Both the position numbers and the translations under genes were made by a program. From Blautia coccoides (GTDB lineage: Bacteria; Bacillota; Clostridia; Lachnospirales; Lachnospiraceae), in contig NZ_CP136422.1 in the NCBI RefSeq assembly GCF_034355335.1, positions 2,235,001 to 2,299,000 on the forward strand: DNA of 64,000 nucleotides, given 5' to 3'. Shown in pieces: positions 8,862 through 18,253 of the stretch. Position 1 is the stretch's first letter. The number at the start of each line of letters is the position of its first letter. The notes under the pieces are model-generated. The model saw only the letters and a program-made list of their open reading frames with translations, had not been told where the DNA came from and searched no databases.

Positions 8862-11191
8862 GTGAAATAAAACAGGAGAAAGTAATAAAAGTGGCAAAAC
8901 AGAGCCGTATAAGTTTGATGCTGGATAAATATTTCCACTTTACAGAACGTAATTCCACAGCAGGAAGAGAAGTAAAGGCAGGACTGTCAGTATTTTTTAT
9001 TTCTGTATGCGCATTGTTCATGAATATCCAGATTGTAATGGAAGCTTTTGAAAAAGATGTACCTTATTGCGGTTTATATCTTGGTGCTGTAATTACAGCA
9101 TTTATCGGTACGTTACTGCTTGGCGTGGTCTGCAATCTTCCATTGGTGCAGACTGCAAGCCTGAGCCTGAGTTCAGTGATGATATCTCTGCTCGGCGTAG
9201 ATTCCGGTCTGACCTATGCGAATCTGCTCGCAGTGACTTTCGTGGCCGCACTGGTCTATGCGGCAGTTGTGCAGATTCCTAAACTAAAGGGATTTGTATA
9301 TCATTTACTGCCGGATTGTGTAAGGAACGCACTTCCAGCGGCCCTCGGGCTTTATGTAATCTACACAGCACTTGATAAAATGGGCGTGATCGACGGGATG
9401 TCCCTTGCAGACCTTTCTAACGATGGTCTGGGTGGAGCCGCCATCGCACCGTATATGAGGTTATGTGTGATCGCGGGATTGATCGGATTTGTGCTCGTCA
9501 TTCTTTTTATAAAGAGAAAAGCAGCTACCCCGGTATTTTCAGGATTTTTAACTGCAACACTTATATTTTTCCTGATCGCCTCAGTGGCAGGAGGGATTGC
9601 CTTTACATATGTTTATACACAGAATCGTATCTGGGTGGGTGTGAACCCTGACCCGTTAGGGGAGATGTATACCATAGCGCTGGGGTTCAAGGAGCTTCAG
9701 CTCGGTACGGTATTTACCGAAGGGTTTGACTTTTCAGTTTTTACGGCTGCGGGCGGAAATGTTATCGTATTATTTATCCGTTCCATTCTGTTATTCCTTT
9801 TTATGGGAATGTATGAATCAGAAGGTTCTGCATTAGGAGCGGACGTAAACGAGGACCTGTACGGTGAAGATTATGAAAAACGTGCATCAGGATTTCTTGC
9901 AGTTAACGCGATCACAAATGTGATAGCCCCGATTGTGGGTGCGGCACCGGTATCTGTTGCTAAGCAGTCAGCAGCCGCATCGGCAGATGGAGGGAAAACA
10001 GGGTTATCTTCTGTAGTGTGTGCATTGGGATATCTTATTTCCATGTTCACATGGCTGCCGTTTGTGATCTTTGCAACCTATACAAAGAGTGTCCCTGAAT
10101 ATGGCCATGCAGGTTTTGTATTTCCGAATGTTATATTTGCGGCTTTTCAGATTGCGGATGCAGTCATGCTGGTTATGGGAATCTTAATGATGAAAAACAT
10201 GGCAAAACTAAAAAATATGAAATTTGAGGAAGCCGTGCCATTTATATTGACGGTGATACTGACAGCATTTACCCAGAATATAGCCATTGGTGCGGGAGCC
10301 GGCGTGATCATTTTCGTATTTCTGAAACTGGCCGGTTTGAAAAAAACAGAAATAAAATCAGTAATGGGAACGCACTATTTTATGGCGGCTATTTCAGTCG
10401 TACTTTTGCTCACAACTTTAGTTATGCCGGTATTAGGCAGTCCGGCAGCAGGGAACAGTGCAGACAAGACGGCTGCAGGATCATCTGAAAGCGGTGCACA
10501 GGCTTCTTCAGACAGTACGGGATTCAGCTTCGATGAAGCTACAGGTGATTTTTCTTTCACTGCGGGTGAAGGAATGGAATATTATACAATCTGGGTATGC
10601 AAGGTAGATGAGGAAGGCGTAGAAGCAGACAATTATTCCGTTGCATCGCCGCGGCTTACCGGTTCCGGAGAGATTACAGGAAATGTCGATATCAGTACAC
10701 TTGCATTTGGAGAATATCATGCGAAGCTGCTCGGATTCAGCTCAGACGGTACGAATCCGGATCCGGTTGTAAAGAGCATCCAGGTGTCAGGTAAGCTCAG
10801 TACGCCTGAATTTATGTACACGCAGAGCGGTGCGGAAGTTACAATTACGTTATTCTCAGACACCCTGTCTACATACTTTGATTCTGAAAAATTTACTGAA
10901 CTTGAAGTGAACATATATGATGAAAGCGGGGCTGTGGTATCTTCCGAGATGATCACGGAGAATGATATAGAAACATCTGCTATGGGTCCGATGACAAGCT
11001 ATAGCTGTGCAAAAACGCTTACATTGGAAGAAGGAACCTATGAAATCAGTATTACAGCACAGGGAGAGGGCGACACAATTACGGCATCTGATGAAAGTGA
11101 AAAACTTACAGTGACTGTAAGTGGAAACGGCAATTCGGAAGGAAAAACCGCAGGTTATGTGGAACAGCAGGACGGACCTCCAGGGATGTAA
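8858..11191 (+). CDS. AzgA/NCS2-type nucleobase permease with unusual C-terminal ectodomain
   Basis: Residues 1 to about 520 are a multi-spanning membrane protein with the AzgA-branch N-terminus (MLDKYFHFTERNSTAGREVKAG) and the family's ESEGSALG and SVAKQSAAASADGGKTGL-like segments. AzgA proteins import guanine, hypoxanthine or adenine with protons. Unusually, the last transmembrane helix is followed by about 245 residues rich in Ser, Thr and Gly that read as one or two beta-sandwich (Fn3-like) domains, probably outside the cell; typical AzgA proteins stop near 430-490 aa. The start overlaps the upstream GH3 stop, so permease and surface GH3 are translationally coupled. That coupling suggests the permease takes up something the GH3 releases. 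Family call firm; substrate inferred only. Confidence 0.85.
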   Translation: MSEIKQEKVIKVAKQSRISLMLDKYFHFTERNSTAGREVKAGLSVFFISVCALFMNIQIVMEAFEKDVPYCGLYLGAVITAFIGTLLLGVVCNLPLVQTASLSLSSVMISLLGVDSGLTYANLLAVTFVAALVYAAVVQIPKLKGFVYHLLPDCVRNALPAALGLYVIYTALDKMGVIDGMSLADLSNDGLGGAAIAPYMRLCVIAGLIGFVLVILFIKRKAATPVFSGFLTATLIFFLIASVAGGIAFTYVYTQNRIWVGVNPDPLGEMYTIALGFKELQLGTVFTEGFDFSVFTAAGGNVIVLFIRSILLFLFMGMYESEGSALGADVNEDLYGEDYEKRASGFLAVNAITNVIAPIVGAAPVSVAKQSAAASADGGKTGLSSVVCALGYLISMFTWLPFVIFATYTKSVPEYGHAGFVFPNVIFAAFQIADAVMLVMGILMMKNMAKLKNMKFEEAVPFILTVILTAFTQNIAIGAGAGVIIFVFLKLAGLKKTEIKSVMGTHYFMAAISVVLLLTTLVMPVLGSPAAGNSADKTAAGSSESGAQASSDSTGFSFDEATGDFSFTAGEGMEYYTIWVCKVDEEGVEADNYSVASPRLTGSGEITGNVDISTLAFGEYHAKLLGFSSDGTNPDPVVKSIQVSGKLSTPEFMYTQSGAEVTITLFSDTLSTYFDSEKFTELEVNIYDESGAVVSSEMITENDIETSAMGPMTSYSCAKTLTLEEGTYEISITAQGEGDTITASDESEKLTVTVSGNGNSEGKTAGYVEQQDGPPGM

Positions 11192-11237
11192 TATAATGGT
11201 TCCAGTAAAGACAGAAGAATAAGAACTGGTAATGATG

Positions 11238-11261
11238 GGGCTTCCTTAAAATGGGAAGCCC
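11238..11261 (+). terminator. Hairpin between permease and second GH3 gene
   Basis: GGGCTTCC (11238-11245) pairs with GGAAGCCC (11254-11261), followed by only a short T-run. It could be a weak intrinsic terminator or processing hairpin that lowers expression of the second GH3 relative to the upstream genes. The 93-bp gap holds no other feature apart from the AAAGGAG ribosome site of the next gene. Confidence 0.5.
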
Positions 11262-11284
11262 TTTGGACTAAAAGGAGATATGTC

Positions 11285-13723
11285 ATGAAACATGAAGATA
11301 TCATAGAAAAAATGACGTTAGAAGAAAAAGCTGCATTTTTAAGCGGAAAAGGAGAGTGGAATACCAGAGATATCCCACGCCTCAATATTCCGTCAGTATA
11401 CTGTGCGGATGGCCCTCATGGCATCCGGAAGCAGGCCGGGGCGGGAGACCATCTTGGACTCAATGAGTCTCTTCCTGCCACCTGTTTCCCGACAGCGGCA
11501 ACCATTGCCAACAGCTGGGATGAAGAACTGGGAAAAGAGATTGGGAAAGCACTGGGAGAAGAAGCATCAGTGCTGGATGTTCAGGTACTTTTGGGACCAG
11601 GGTTAAATATTAAACGAAGTCCATTCTGCGGCAGGAATTTTGAATACTTTTCAGAAGACCCTTATCTGGCAGGAAAAATGGCGGCTTCTTATATCAGGGG
11701 GGTCCAGAGTCAGGGCGTGTATGCCTGTCCGAAACATTTTGCAGTGAACAGTCAGGAGCTTCGCCGTATGGCCATGAATTCTGTATTGGATGAAAGGACT
11801 CTGCGGGAAATCTATCTGACAGGATTTGAGATTGCAGTAAAAGAAGGCGGCGCCAAAGCCATCATGACAAGCTACAACCAGGTCAATGGGACATATGCAA
11901 ATGAAAATAAACATCTGCTTTTGGATATTTTGCGTAAGGATTGGGGATTTGACGGAATTGTCATCACGGATTGGGGCGGCTCCAATGACCATGTAAAGGG
12001 CGTGCAGGCACAGTCAAATCTGGAAATGCCCACACCAGGGCTGGATTCTGCAAGACAGATCGCAGCCGCGATCCAAGATGGAAACCTTACGATGGAAGAA
12101 CTGGATATCTGTGTCGATAGCCTGCTGGACGCGGTACTGGAATTGAAGGATAAGACTGGTTCAAAAAAAGAAAAATTTGATGAGCAGAGGCATCATGATC
12201 TTGCCAGACAGGCAGCGGTGGAAAGTGCCGTATTGCTTAAAAATGCAGACAATATACTGCCTCTGAAAGCAGAGTGTAAAGTGGCTGTCATTGGGGATTT
12301 TGCAGTGGAACCCAGATATCAGGGAGCCGGTTCTTCTATGGTGAAGCCTATTTTCATAGAAACAATTGAAAAGTCAATCGTGGATTACAGGCTGCAAGTG
12401 ACAGGCGTGTCCAGAGGATATAAGCGGACCGGAGAAACGGATGAGGTTTTGAAGAATGAAGCATTGAATCTTGCGGCCAAGGCTGATGTGGTACTGTACT
12501 GCTTTGGGCTGGATGAAATGAGTGAAGTAGAAGGCATGGATCGTTCTCATATGTGGATACCTCAGAACCAGATTGAACTTCTGCAGGCCATGGTGCAGGT
12601 CAATGACAAGATTATTGGAATCCTGAGTGCAGGAGCATCCATAGAGATGCCTTGGCATACTTGCTGTAAAGCAATCCTGCATGGTTACCTGTCCGGACAG
12701 GCGGGAGCCAGTGCAATGCTGGATATCCTGAGCGGAAAAGCGAATCCTTCCGGACGTCTGGCAGAAAGTTATCCGGTCAGATATGAGGATACACCGGCGT
12801 TTCGGTATTTCCCAAGTACGGAGAGGAATGCAGAGTACAGGGAGAGCATTTATGTGGGCTACCGGTATTATGATACCAGCAGTGTACGGGTGCAGTATCC
12901 TTTTGGATTTGGACTCTCTTATACAGAATTTACCTATACAGATTTACAGGTTGACAAAGAGGGAATCCGGGTACTGATCACGAATACGGGAGACAGGGAT
13001 GGTGCGGAAGTGGTGCAGATGTATGTAGGACTTCAAAATGCCATTGTATTCCGCCCGGCAAAGGAACTGAAAGGTTTTAAAAAGATATTCCTGAAGGCAG
13101 GAGAGAGCAGGGAAGTACAGATTCCATTTGATGACAAAACTTTCCGCTACTGGAATATCAGAACGAATCAGTGGGAAGTAGAGATGGGAACCTATCAGAT
13201 CATGGTAGGTTCCAGCATCAGCGATATACGGCTCGTCAAAGAACTAAAAATGGAGGGAACTACTTCAAAATATCCGTATAATCCTGCGGAACTGCCTTAC
13301 TATTATACTGGAATCATACAGCACATATCGGATCCTGAGTTTGAGGCCCTGCTTGGACATCCTATTCCCGGTGGCAAATGGTCGGGAGAACTGGGAATCA
13401 ATGATGCGGTCTGCCAGATGTATTATGCGAAAAGTGCTCTGGCAAGGTTCATCTATAAGATACTGACAGACAGGAAATTGAAGAATGAAGCAGCCGGGAA
13501 ACCGGATCTAAATCTTTTGTTCCAATATAATATCCCGTTTCGTGCAATCGCAAAAATGACGGGGGGAATGGTGAGTATGGATATGGTAAACGGGGTGGTA
13601 GAAGTAGTGAACGGGCATTTCTTCCGTGGAATGGGGAAGGTCATTGGCGGGTTCTTTGCCAACCTTAGAGCAAATAAGGCTTATGAGAAAAAGCTTTCAA
13701 GCGGAAAAGGAGCGAAAAAATGA
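11285..13723 (+). CDS. GH3 beta-glycosidase, conventional domain order
   Basis: An 812-aa cytoplasmic glycoside hydrolase family 3 protein with no signal peptide. The catalytic barrel occupies residues ~1-290 with RNFEYFSEDP, KHFAVNSQE and the nucleophile Asp229 in GIVITDWGG; the (alpha/beta)6 domain spans ~310-520 (ESAVLLKNADNILPL, NPSGRLAESYPV); an Fn3-like domain follows (FGFGLSYTEF, KELKGF). About 130 extra residues at the C-terminus form a helical tail of unclear role. Its stop overlaps the start of the next gene (ATGA), placing it in one transcript with the GtrA-like protein. With the extracellular GH3 upstream this looks like a two-step system: one enzyme outside, one inside. Substrate unknown; beta-glucosidase most likely. 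Confidence 0.92.
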   Translation: MKHEDIIEKMTLEEKAAFLSGKGEWNTRDIPRLNIPSVYCADGPHGIRKQAGAGDHLGLNESLPATCFPTAATIANSWDEELGKEIGKALGEEASVLDVQVLLGPGLNIKRSPFCGRNFEYFSEDPYLAGKMAASYIRGVQSQGVYACPKHFAVNSQELRRMAMNSVLDERTLREIYLTGFEIAVKEGGAKAIMTSYNQVNGTYANENKHLLLDILRKDWGFDGIVITDWGGSNDHVKGVQAQSNLEMPTPGLDSARQIAAAIQDGNLTMEELDICVDSLLDAVLELKDKTGSKKEKFDEQRHHDLARQAAVESAVLLKNADNILPLKAECKVAVIGDFAVEPRYQGAGSSMVKPIFIETIEKSIVDYRLQVTGVSRGYKRTGETDEVLKNEALNLAAKADVVLYCFGLDEMSEVEGMDRSHMWIPQNQIELLQAMVQVNDKIIGILSAGASIEMPWHTCCKAILHGYLSGQAGASAMLDILSGKANPSGRLAESYPVRYEDTPAFRYFPSTERNAEYRESIYVGYRYYDTSSVRVQYPFGFGLSYTEFTYTDLQVDKEGIRVLITNTGDRDGAEVVQMYVGLQNAIVFRPAKELKGFKKIFLKAGESREVQIPFDDKTFRYWNIRTNQWEVEMGTYQIMVGSSISDIRLVKELKMEGTTSKYPYNPAELPYYYTGIIQHISDPEFEALLGHPIPGGKWSGELGINDAVCQMYYAKSALARFIYKILTDRKLKNEAAGKPDLNLLFQYNIPFRAIAKMTGGMVSMDMVNGVVEVVNGHFFRGMGKVIGGFFANLRANKAYEKKLSSGKGAKK

Positions 13724-14322
13724 ATCAGATAAAAGAAAAATGGATGGGGATATGGAACGGATTTCAGGTGAAACATCCGAAATTGGCAAAGTGGGTGTAT
13801 CAAATCTTCTATTTCTTTGTATTCAGCATGATGGTGACTGTGTTTCAGTATCTTGTATTTACATTCATGCCAGGAATTCTCGGAACCCGTCTTGCCGGGA
13901 CAGAATTCATGTGGCCTCAGAAGGAACTGCATCTTTTCGGAGTTGATTTCACCTGGAGTCTGCTTGGATATAACGTCCTCTATGATACCAGCGGGGCGGT
14001 ACTGATTGGCGGTGGACTTGGTTATTTTATCAGCTACGAAGTCGGATCGTTTCTGGCACAGTGTATTAATTTCCCGCTGCAGAGAAATATTACATTTAAA
14101 AGTAAAGGAAATCCGTTGTATCAGGCAATGTGGTATTTTATTGCATGGGTAGTGATCTCTTTAATCTGCAACGGATTCAATAATCTATGGATGCCGATCG
14201 CATCTGAGTATGTTGCACCCGCAGTTTACAATTTACTGGTAACCTTTATTACCGGCGGTGTCTCCATGATCATTTTTTTCTTTGTATTTAAGATCATCTT
14301 TCCGGAAGGAGAGGCGGATTAG
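13720..14322 (+). CDS. GtrA-like membrane protein
   Basis: A 200-aa integral membrane protein with about four hydrophobic helices (near residues 24-48, 78-115, 140-165, 172-195) and the FPLQRNITFKSKG segment between the second and third, typical of GtrA-family proteins. GtrA members are thought to move polyprenyl-phosphate-linked sugars across the membrane or to assist glycosyltransferases. It starts within the stop codon of the GH3 gene and is followed by a family 2 glycosyltransferase after a 126-bp gap containing two copies of TGTGATATC about 41 bp apart. It is longer than the usual 120-150 aa. Role in this operon is inferred. Confidence 0.8.
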   Translation: MNQIKEKWMGIWNGFQVKHPKLAKWVYQIFYFFVFSMMVTVFQYLVFTFMPGILGTRLAGTEFMWPQKELHLFGVDFTWSLLGYNVLYDTSGAVLIGGGLGYFISYEVGSFLAQCINFPLQRNITFKSKGNPLYQAMWYFIAWVVISLICNGFNNLWMPIASEYVAPAVYNLLVTFITGGVSMIIFFFVFKIIFPEGEAD

Positions 14323-14448
14323 GGGTATTCACTGTAGACAGAAGGCTATTGTGATATCATTATTAATCTTAACTGGTTATCATAGAAAATGTGATATCCC
14401 ATATAAAACGAACACATTGAGAGATAATAAAAGAATGAGGTGGTACAG

Positions 14449-15474
14449 ATGAAATTACTTTCCGTTACAGTCCCTTGTTACAATTCAGAGGATTATATGG
14501 AGAATTGCATCCATTCATTACTGACAGGAGGCCCTGAGGTGGAAATTATTATTGTAGATGATGGATCCACTGACCGTACAGGAGAAATTGCGGATAAGTA
14601 TGCCAAGGATTATCCTGATATCGTGAAAGTGGTCCATCAGGAAAATGGCGGACATGGAGAGGCTGTGAATACGGGATTACGTTATGCGGAGGGGCTGTTC
14701 TTCAAAGTCGTGGACAGTGATGACTGGGTATCTATTTCTGCATATAAAGAAATAATGAAAACATTGAAAAATCTAGCCGGGGAGCAGCAGCTAGTAGATA
14801 TGGTGATCAGTAACTTTGTCTACGAGAAAGAAGGTGCCAGACATAAAAAGACAATGCGCTATCGGAGCGCCTTCCCTCAAAATAGAGTGTTTACATGGAA
14901 TGATGTGAAATTTTTAAGAAAAGGACAGTACATTTTAATGCATTCGATCATATTCCGAACAAAGCTTTTGAGAGAGTGCCGTCTACAACTTCCAGAGCAC
15001 ACGTTTTATGTGGATAATATCTTTGTCTATCATCCGCTGCCTTATGTGAAAACCATGTATTACCTGAATGTGGATTTTTACCGGTATTATATCGGCAGGG
15101 AAGACCAGTCGGTAAATGAGGAGGTCATGATCCGCCGGATTGACCAGCAGCTAAAGGTGAATTATTACATGATTGACGACTACAACCTTTCAAAGACAAG
15201 GGAAATAGCAAATTGGAAGCTAAAGCATTATATGCGCAATTATCTGGAGATTATCATGGTGGTGTCCTCTATTATGCTGATCCGTTCTAAATCAGAAGAG
15301 AATCTGCAGAAGAAATATGAACTATGGAATTATCTGAAGGAAAATGACAGGAGAACATACTACTGGATGAAATGGGGGATTCTTGGAAGAAGCATGAACC
15401 TGCCGGGGAAAAGCGGACGGAAGATTTCAGAAATGGCGTATTCTTTGGCTCAGAAATTTGTGGGATTTAATTAG
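14449..15474 (+). CDS. Glycosyltransferase family 2
   Basis: Nucleotide-sugar-dependent inverting glycosyltransferase of GT-A fold, 341 aa, cytoplasmic or membrane-peripheral. The N-terminus reads LLSVTVPCYNSEDYMENCIHSLL, followed by IIIVDDGSTDRTG (nucleotide binding) and the metal-binding VVDSDDWV. The remaining 200 residues are helical and basic with no clear membrane helix. I chose the ATG at 14449, with GAGGTGG just upstream, over the GTG at 14440. It likely makes a cell-envelope or capsular glycan with the GtrA-like protein; acceptor and donor are not identifiable. No clear terminator follows. Confidence 0.9.
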   Translation: MKLLSVTVPCYNSEDYMENCIHSLLTGGPEVEIIIVDDGSTDRTGEIADKYAKDYPDIVKVVHQENGGHGEAVNTGLRYAEGLFFKVVDSDDWVSISAYKEIMKTLKNLAGEQQLVDMVISNFVYEKEGARHKKTMRYRSAFPQNRVFTWNDVKFLRKGQYILMHSIIFRTKLLRECRLQLPEHTFYVDNIFVYHPLPYVKTMYYLNVDFYRYYIGREDQSVNEEVMIRRIDQQLKVNYYMIDDYNLSKTREIANWKLKHYMRNYLEIIMVVSSIMLIRSKSEENLQKKYELWNYLKENDRRTYYWMKWGILGRSMNLPGKSGRKISEMAYSLAQKFVGFN

Positions 15475-15505
15475 AATCCTTTTGTAATATTACAGGCTGC
15501 CACTC

Positions 15506-15520
15506 ATTCCATAATGGAAT
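15506..15520. promoter_or_regulatory. Candidate LysR operator upstream of ubiD-type gene
   Basis: A perfect 15-bp palindrome ATTCCATAATGGAAT lies about 94 bp before the decarboxylase start. The same TTCCA-N3-TGGAA core recurs at 18131-18149 between the divergent lysR and ubiX genes. Two copies placed at the starts of the two catabolic units flanking one LysR gene suggest this is that regulator's binding site. Binding is inferred. Confidence 0.6.
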
Positions 15521-15613
15521 ATATCTGTACGAAAGTAGAATTGTTTGTATCCCTTCATGATGATAAACTGTTTTCAAATCGATAAGTAGAATTTATCTGA
15601 AATGGAGGAAGGT

Positions 15614-17092
15614 ATGAGTAAAATCGAAATCAATGATCTTCGTTCTGCACTTAAGGTATTAAAAGATATACCGGGGCAGCTGGCTGAAACAGATATGGAA
15701 GTAAATCCACATGCTGAGTTATCAGGTGTATATCGTCATGTCGGGGCGGGGGGAACGGTACAGAGACCCACACAGGAAGGGCCGGCAATGATTTTTAATA
15801 ATGTGAAGGGACATCCTGATGCAAGGGTAGTGATCGGTCTTCTTGCCAGTCGGGACCGTGTGGGTAAATTATTAAACTGTGATCCGAAGAAGCTTGGTTT
15901 TCTGCTAAAGGACAGTGTGGCTAACCCTGTCAAACCTGTTGTGATCCCCAATGACCAGGCAAAATGTCAGGAAGTGGTTCATCTTACGACAGAGGATAGT
16001 TTTGATATCCGTAAGCTGATTCCGGCACCCACGAACACACCGGAGGATGCAGGTCCATATATTACGCTTGGAATGTGTTATGCGTCTGATCCGGAGACCG
16101 GGGATTCAGATGTGACCATTCATCGTATGTGTTTGCAGTCCAAAGATGAAATCTCGATTTTCTTACAGCCAGGAGCCAGACATATTGGATATTTCCGTGA
16201 ATTGGCAGAGGCAGCAGGAAGATCACTTCCGATCTCGATCAGTATTGGTGTGGATCCGGCAATTGAGATCGCATCCTGTTTTGAGCCGCCAACAACACCT
16301 CTTGGTTATGATGAACTGCAGGCTGCTGGTGCGCTTCGCGGCAAACCGGTTGAACTTACGCAGTGTCTGACGATCAATGAGCGTGCCATCGCAAATGCCG
16401 AATACGTTATTGAAGGTGAAATTCTTCCAAATGTCCGGGTAAGAGAAGATCAGAATTCAAACACCGGTAAGGCAATGCCGGAGTTCCCGGGATATAATGG
16501 TCCGGCAAATCCTGAACTGCCGATCATTAAAGTCAAGGCTGTGACAACAAGAAGGAATCCTATCATGCAGACATGTATCGGACCAAGCGAGGAACATGTC
16601 TCTATGGCGGGAATCCCAACGGAAGCCAGTATTCTTGCAATGGTGGATAAAGCAATGCCAGGAAGACTGCAGAATGTATATTGTGCGTCTTCCGGCGGCG
16701 GTAAATACGTGGCAGTTCTACAATTCAAAAAGTCTGTTTCTTCAGATGAAGGCCGACAGAGGCAGGCAGCGCTTCTTGCTTTTTCTGCATTCGCGGAGCT
16801 TAAGCATGTATTCCTTGTAGATGAGGATGTGGACTGTTTTGACATGAAAGATGTAATCTGGGCAATGACGACGAGATTCCAGGCAGATAAGGATCTGATC
16901 ATTATTCCGGGAGTCCAGTGTCATCCGTTGGATCCATCAAATGATCCCGCATATAATGCAGAACTTCGCGGAAGAGGGATCGCCTGCAAAGCAATCTTTG
17001 ACTGTACCATTCCCTTTGATCAGAAGGACCGTTTTGAGAGGGCACGGTTCATGGAGGTTGATCCGAAACATTGGCTGCCGGATTTGTTCTGA
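15614..17092 (+). CDS. lpdC: UbiD-family non-oxidative decarboxylase (gallate/protocatechuate decarboxylase type, LpdC-like)
   Basis: A 492-aa cytoplasmic UbiD-family enzyme, which needs prenylated FMN made by a UbiX partner. Characteristic segments are present: LRSALKVLKDIPGQ at the N-terminus, NPVKPVVIPNDQAKCQEV, LIPAPTNTPEDAGPYIT, and REDQNSNTGKAMPEFPGYNG. The start is the ATG at 15614, with GGAGGA overlapping the upstream alternative at 15602. The neighbourhood (UbiX, LpdD-like protein, LysR regulator, tannase) matches the gallate decarboxylase/tannase genes of Lactiplantibacillus plantarum, where LpdC converts gallate to pyrogallol. Gallate or protocatechuate as substrate is inferred from context; the family is certain. 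Confidence 0.9.
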   Translation: MSKIEINDLRSALKVLKDIPGQLAETDMEVNPHAELSGVYRHVGAGGTVQRPTQEGPAMIFNNVKGHPDARVVIGLLASRDRVGKLLNCDPKKLGFLLKDSVANPVKPVVIPNDQAKCQEVVHLTTEDSFDIRKLIPAPTNTPEDAGPYITLGMCYASDPETGDSDVTIHRMCLQSKDEISIFLQPGARHIGYFRELAEAAGRSLPISISIGVDPAIEIASCFEPPTTPLGYDELQAAGALRGKPVELTQCLTINERAIANAEYVIEGEILPNVRVREDQNSNTGKAMPEFPGYNGPANPELPIIKVKAVTTRRNPIMQTCIGPSEEHVSMAGIPTEASILAMVDKAMPGRLQNVYCASSGGGKYVAVLQFKKSVSSDEGRQRQAALLAFSAFAELKHVFLVDEDVDCFDMKDVIWAMTTRFQADKDLIIIPGVQCHPLDPSNDPAYNAELRGRGIACKAIFDCTIPFDQKDRFERARFMEVDPKHWLPDLF

Positions 17093-17093
17093 T

Positions 17094-17177
17094 TTTTCCA
17101 ATGATAAATTGGTACCCCTGACAAAGTATCAAAGGATGCCTTGTGAGGGGTACTCTGAGTTGGAAAATCTTTTTTTT
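17094..17177. terminator. Extended hairpin terminator between convergent ubiD and lysR
   Basis: GTACCCCT (17112-17119) pairs with AGGGGTAC (17146-17153), and an outer helix pairs TTTTCCAA (17094-17101) with TTGGAAAA (17160-17167), followed by eight Ts at 17170-17177. This is a good terminator for the decarboxylase transcript and, as its left arm starts with a T-run on the other strand's complement only weakly, a poorer one for lysR, whose stop codon lies inside the structure. Confidence 0.7.
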
Positions 17178-18037
17178 ACATAATTCCAAAATATTGATGA
17201 TTCAGCGTTGTACTTAGATCTTTTCATACGAAGAAGGCAGACTGTACTGGCCGGAGATTCCTTAAGTGAGACCATACGAAGATTTTCGGTATTATAGTTG
17301 GCCGCAGCCTTTTTCATGAGCAGGGCAACACCCATATCTTTACGGATCATGGATAGGATATTCTCAATATGTTTTCCGGTATAGGCAATTGTTGGATGGA
17401 AACCGCACTGTTCACAGAGTTGAATTTCCCGGGAGTAGTGGAGTGTACTCTGATCCAGCAATAGAAAAGGATCATCTGCAAGATTAGAGAGAGAGATCAT
17501 TTTTTCATCAGCAAGCGGATGATCTTCTGGAAGGACCGCAGTCAATTCGTCAGACAGCAGGGGAAGCATATCCAAAGAATGGTCTGTAAACTCCTTGCGA
17601 AAAAAAGCAAAGTCGCATCTGCGTTCTTTTAAATTGTTGATAATTTCTATAGCCTCCATCTCCTGGATCTGGACTTGGATGTTGGGATATTTTTTCTGAA
17701 AATCACTGACAACATCCAGAAGATTATAATTGGAAAAAACGGGAATGGATGCGATCCGTATTTGACCGATCCGACCAGAATCATAGGTATTTAATTCCTG
17801 AAGGAGTTCGTCCTGTGTATGGAGAAGCATCTTCGCATACTTATAAACGATTTCTCCCTGGGGAGTCAATGAGATCTGCCGATGGCTCCGGTCAAAGAGG
17901 GTGACATTCAGTTCTTCTTCTAAATGAATGATCTTTTTTGAAACAGTGGACTGAGTTGTGTATAACTGATCTGCTGCCTGAGAGTAACTGCCGCAGTCAC
18001 AGACAGTAACGAAATATTTGTATTGTGCAATGTTCAT
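17129..18037 (-). CDS. LysR-type transcriptional regulator (TanR-like by context)
   Basis: A 302-aa LysR regulator. The N-terminal winged helix reads MNIAQYKYFVTVCDCGSYSQ, with the recognition helix in QLYTTQSTVSKKIIHLEEEL, and an effector-binding domain follows from about residue 90. The frame is open 34 codons further upstream, but the ATG at 18037 has a GGAGGGG site and the conserved family start. It lies between the decarboxylase and the divergent UbiX gene and is convergent with the former. Shared palindromes at 15506 and 18131 are its probable operators. In L. plantarum, tannase and gallate decarboxylase are activated by a LysR protein, TanR, so the same aromatic-acid-sensing role is inferred. 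Confidence 0.92.
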   Translation of the reverse strand: MNIAQYKYFVTVCDCGSYSQAADQLYTTQSTVSKKIIHLEEELNVTLFDRSHRQISLTPQGEIVYKYAKMLLHTQDELLQELNTYDSGRIGQIRIASIPVFSNYNLLDVVSDFQKKYPNIQVQIQEMEAIEIINNLKERRCDFAFFRKEFTDHSLDMLPLLSDELTAVLPEDHPLADEKMISLSNLADDPFLLLDQSTLHYSREIQLCEQCGFHPTIAYTGKHIENILSMIRKDMGVALLMKKAAANYNTENLRMVSLKESPASTVCLLRMKRSKYNAESSIFWNYVKKRFSNSEYPSQGIL

Positions 18038-18130
18038 GTGCGCCCCTCCGATTTGTGGGTTGTCAGTAAAGTAAATGCGGATAAACTGCATATTCAACAG
18101 ACGAAAACGATGATTTATGTGTATGATAAC

Positions 18131-18149
18131 ATATTCCACATTGGAATAT
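18131..18149. promoter_or_regulatory. Candidate LysR operator between lysR and ubiX
   Basis: Perfect inverted repeat ATATTCCA-CAT-TGGAATAT in the 216-bp divergent region between lysR (start 18037, minus) and ubiX (start 18254, plus). It shares the TTCCA-N3-TGGAA core with the site at 15506. The position suits activation of ubiX and autoregulation of lysR. Inference from repeat and placement. Confidence 0.62.
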
Positions 18150-18253
18150 AAGAGGATTTATTAGAATTGATTATATATATTTTACTTGATAGACTGGTGA
18201 TAGATAAATGTGGTGATCACAGAAGTTTATTGAAGATAAAGGAGCGAAAAACT

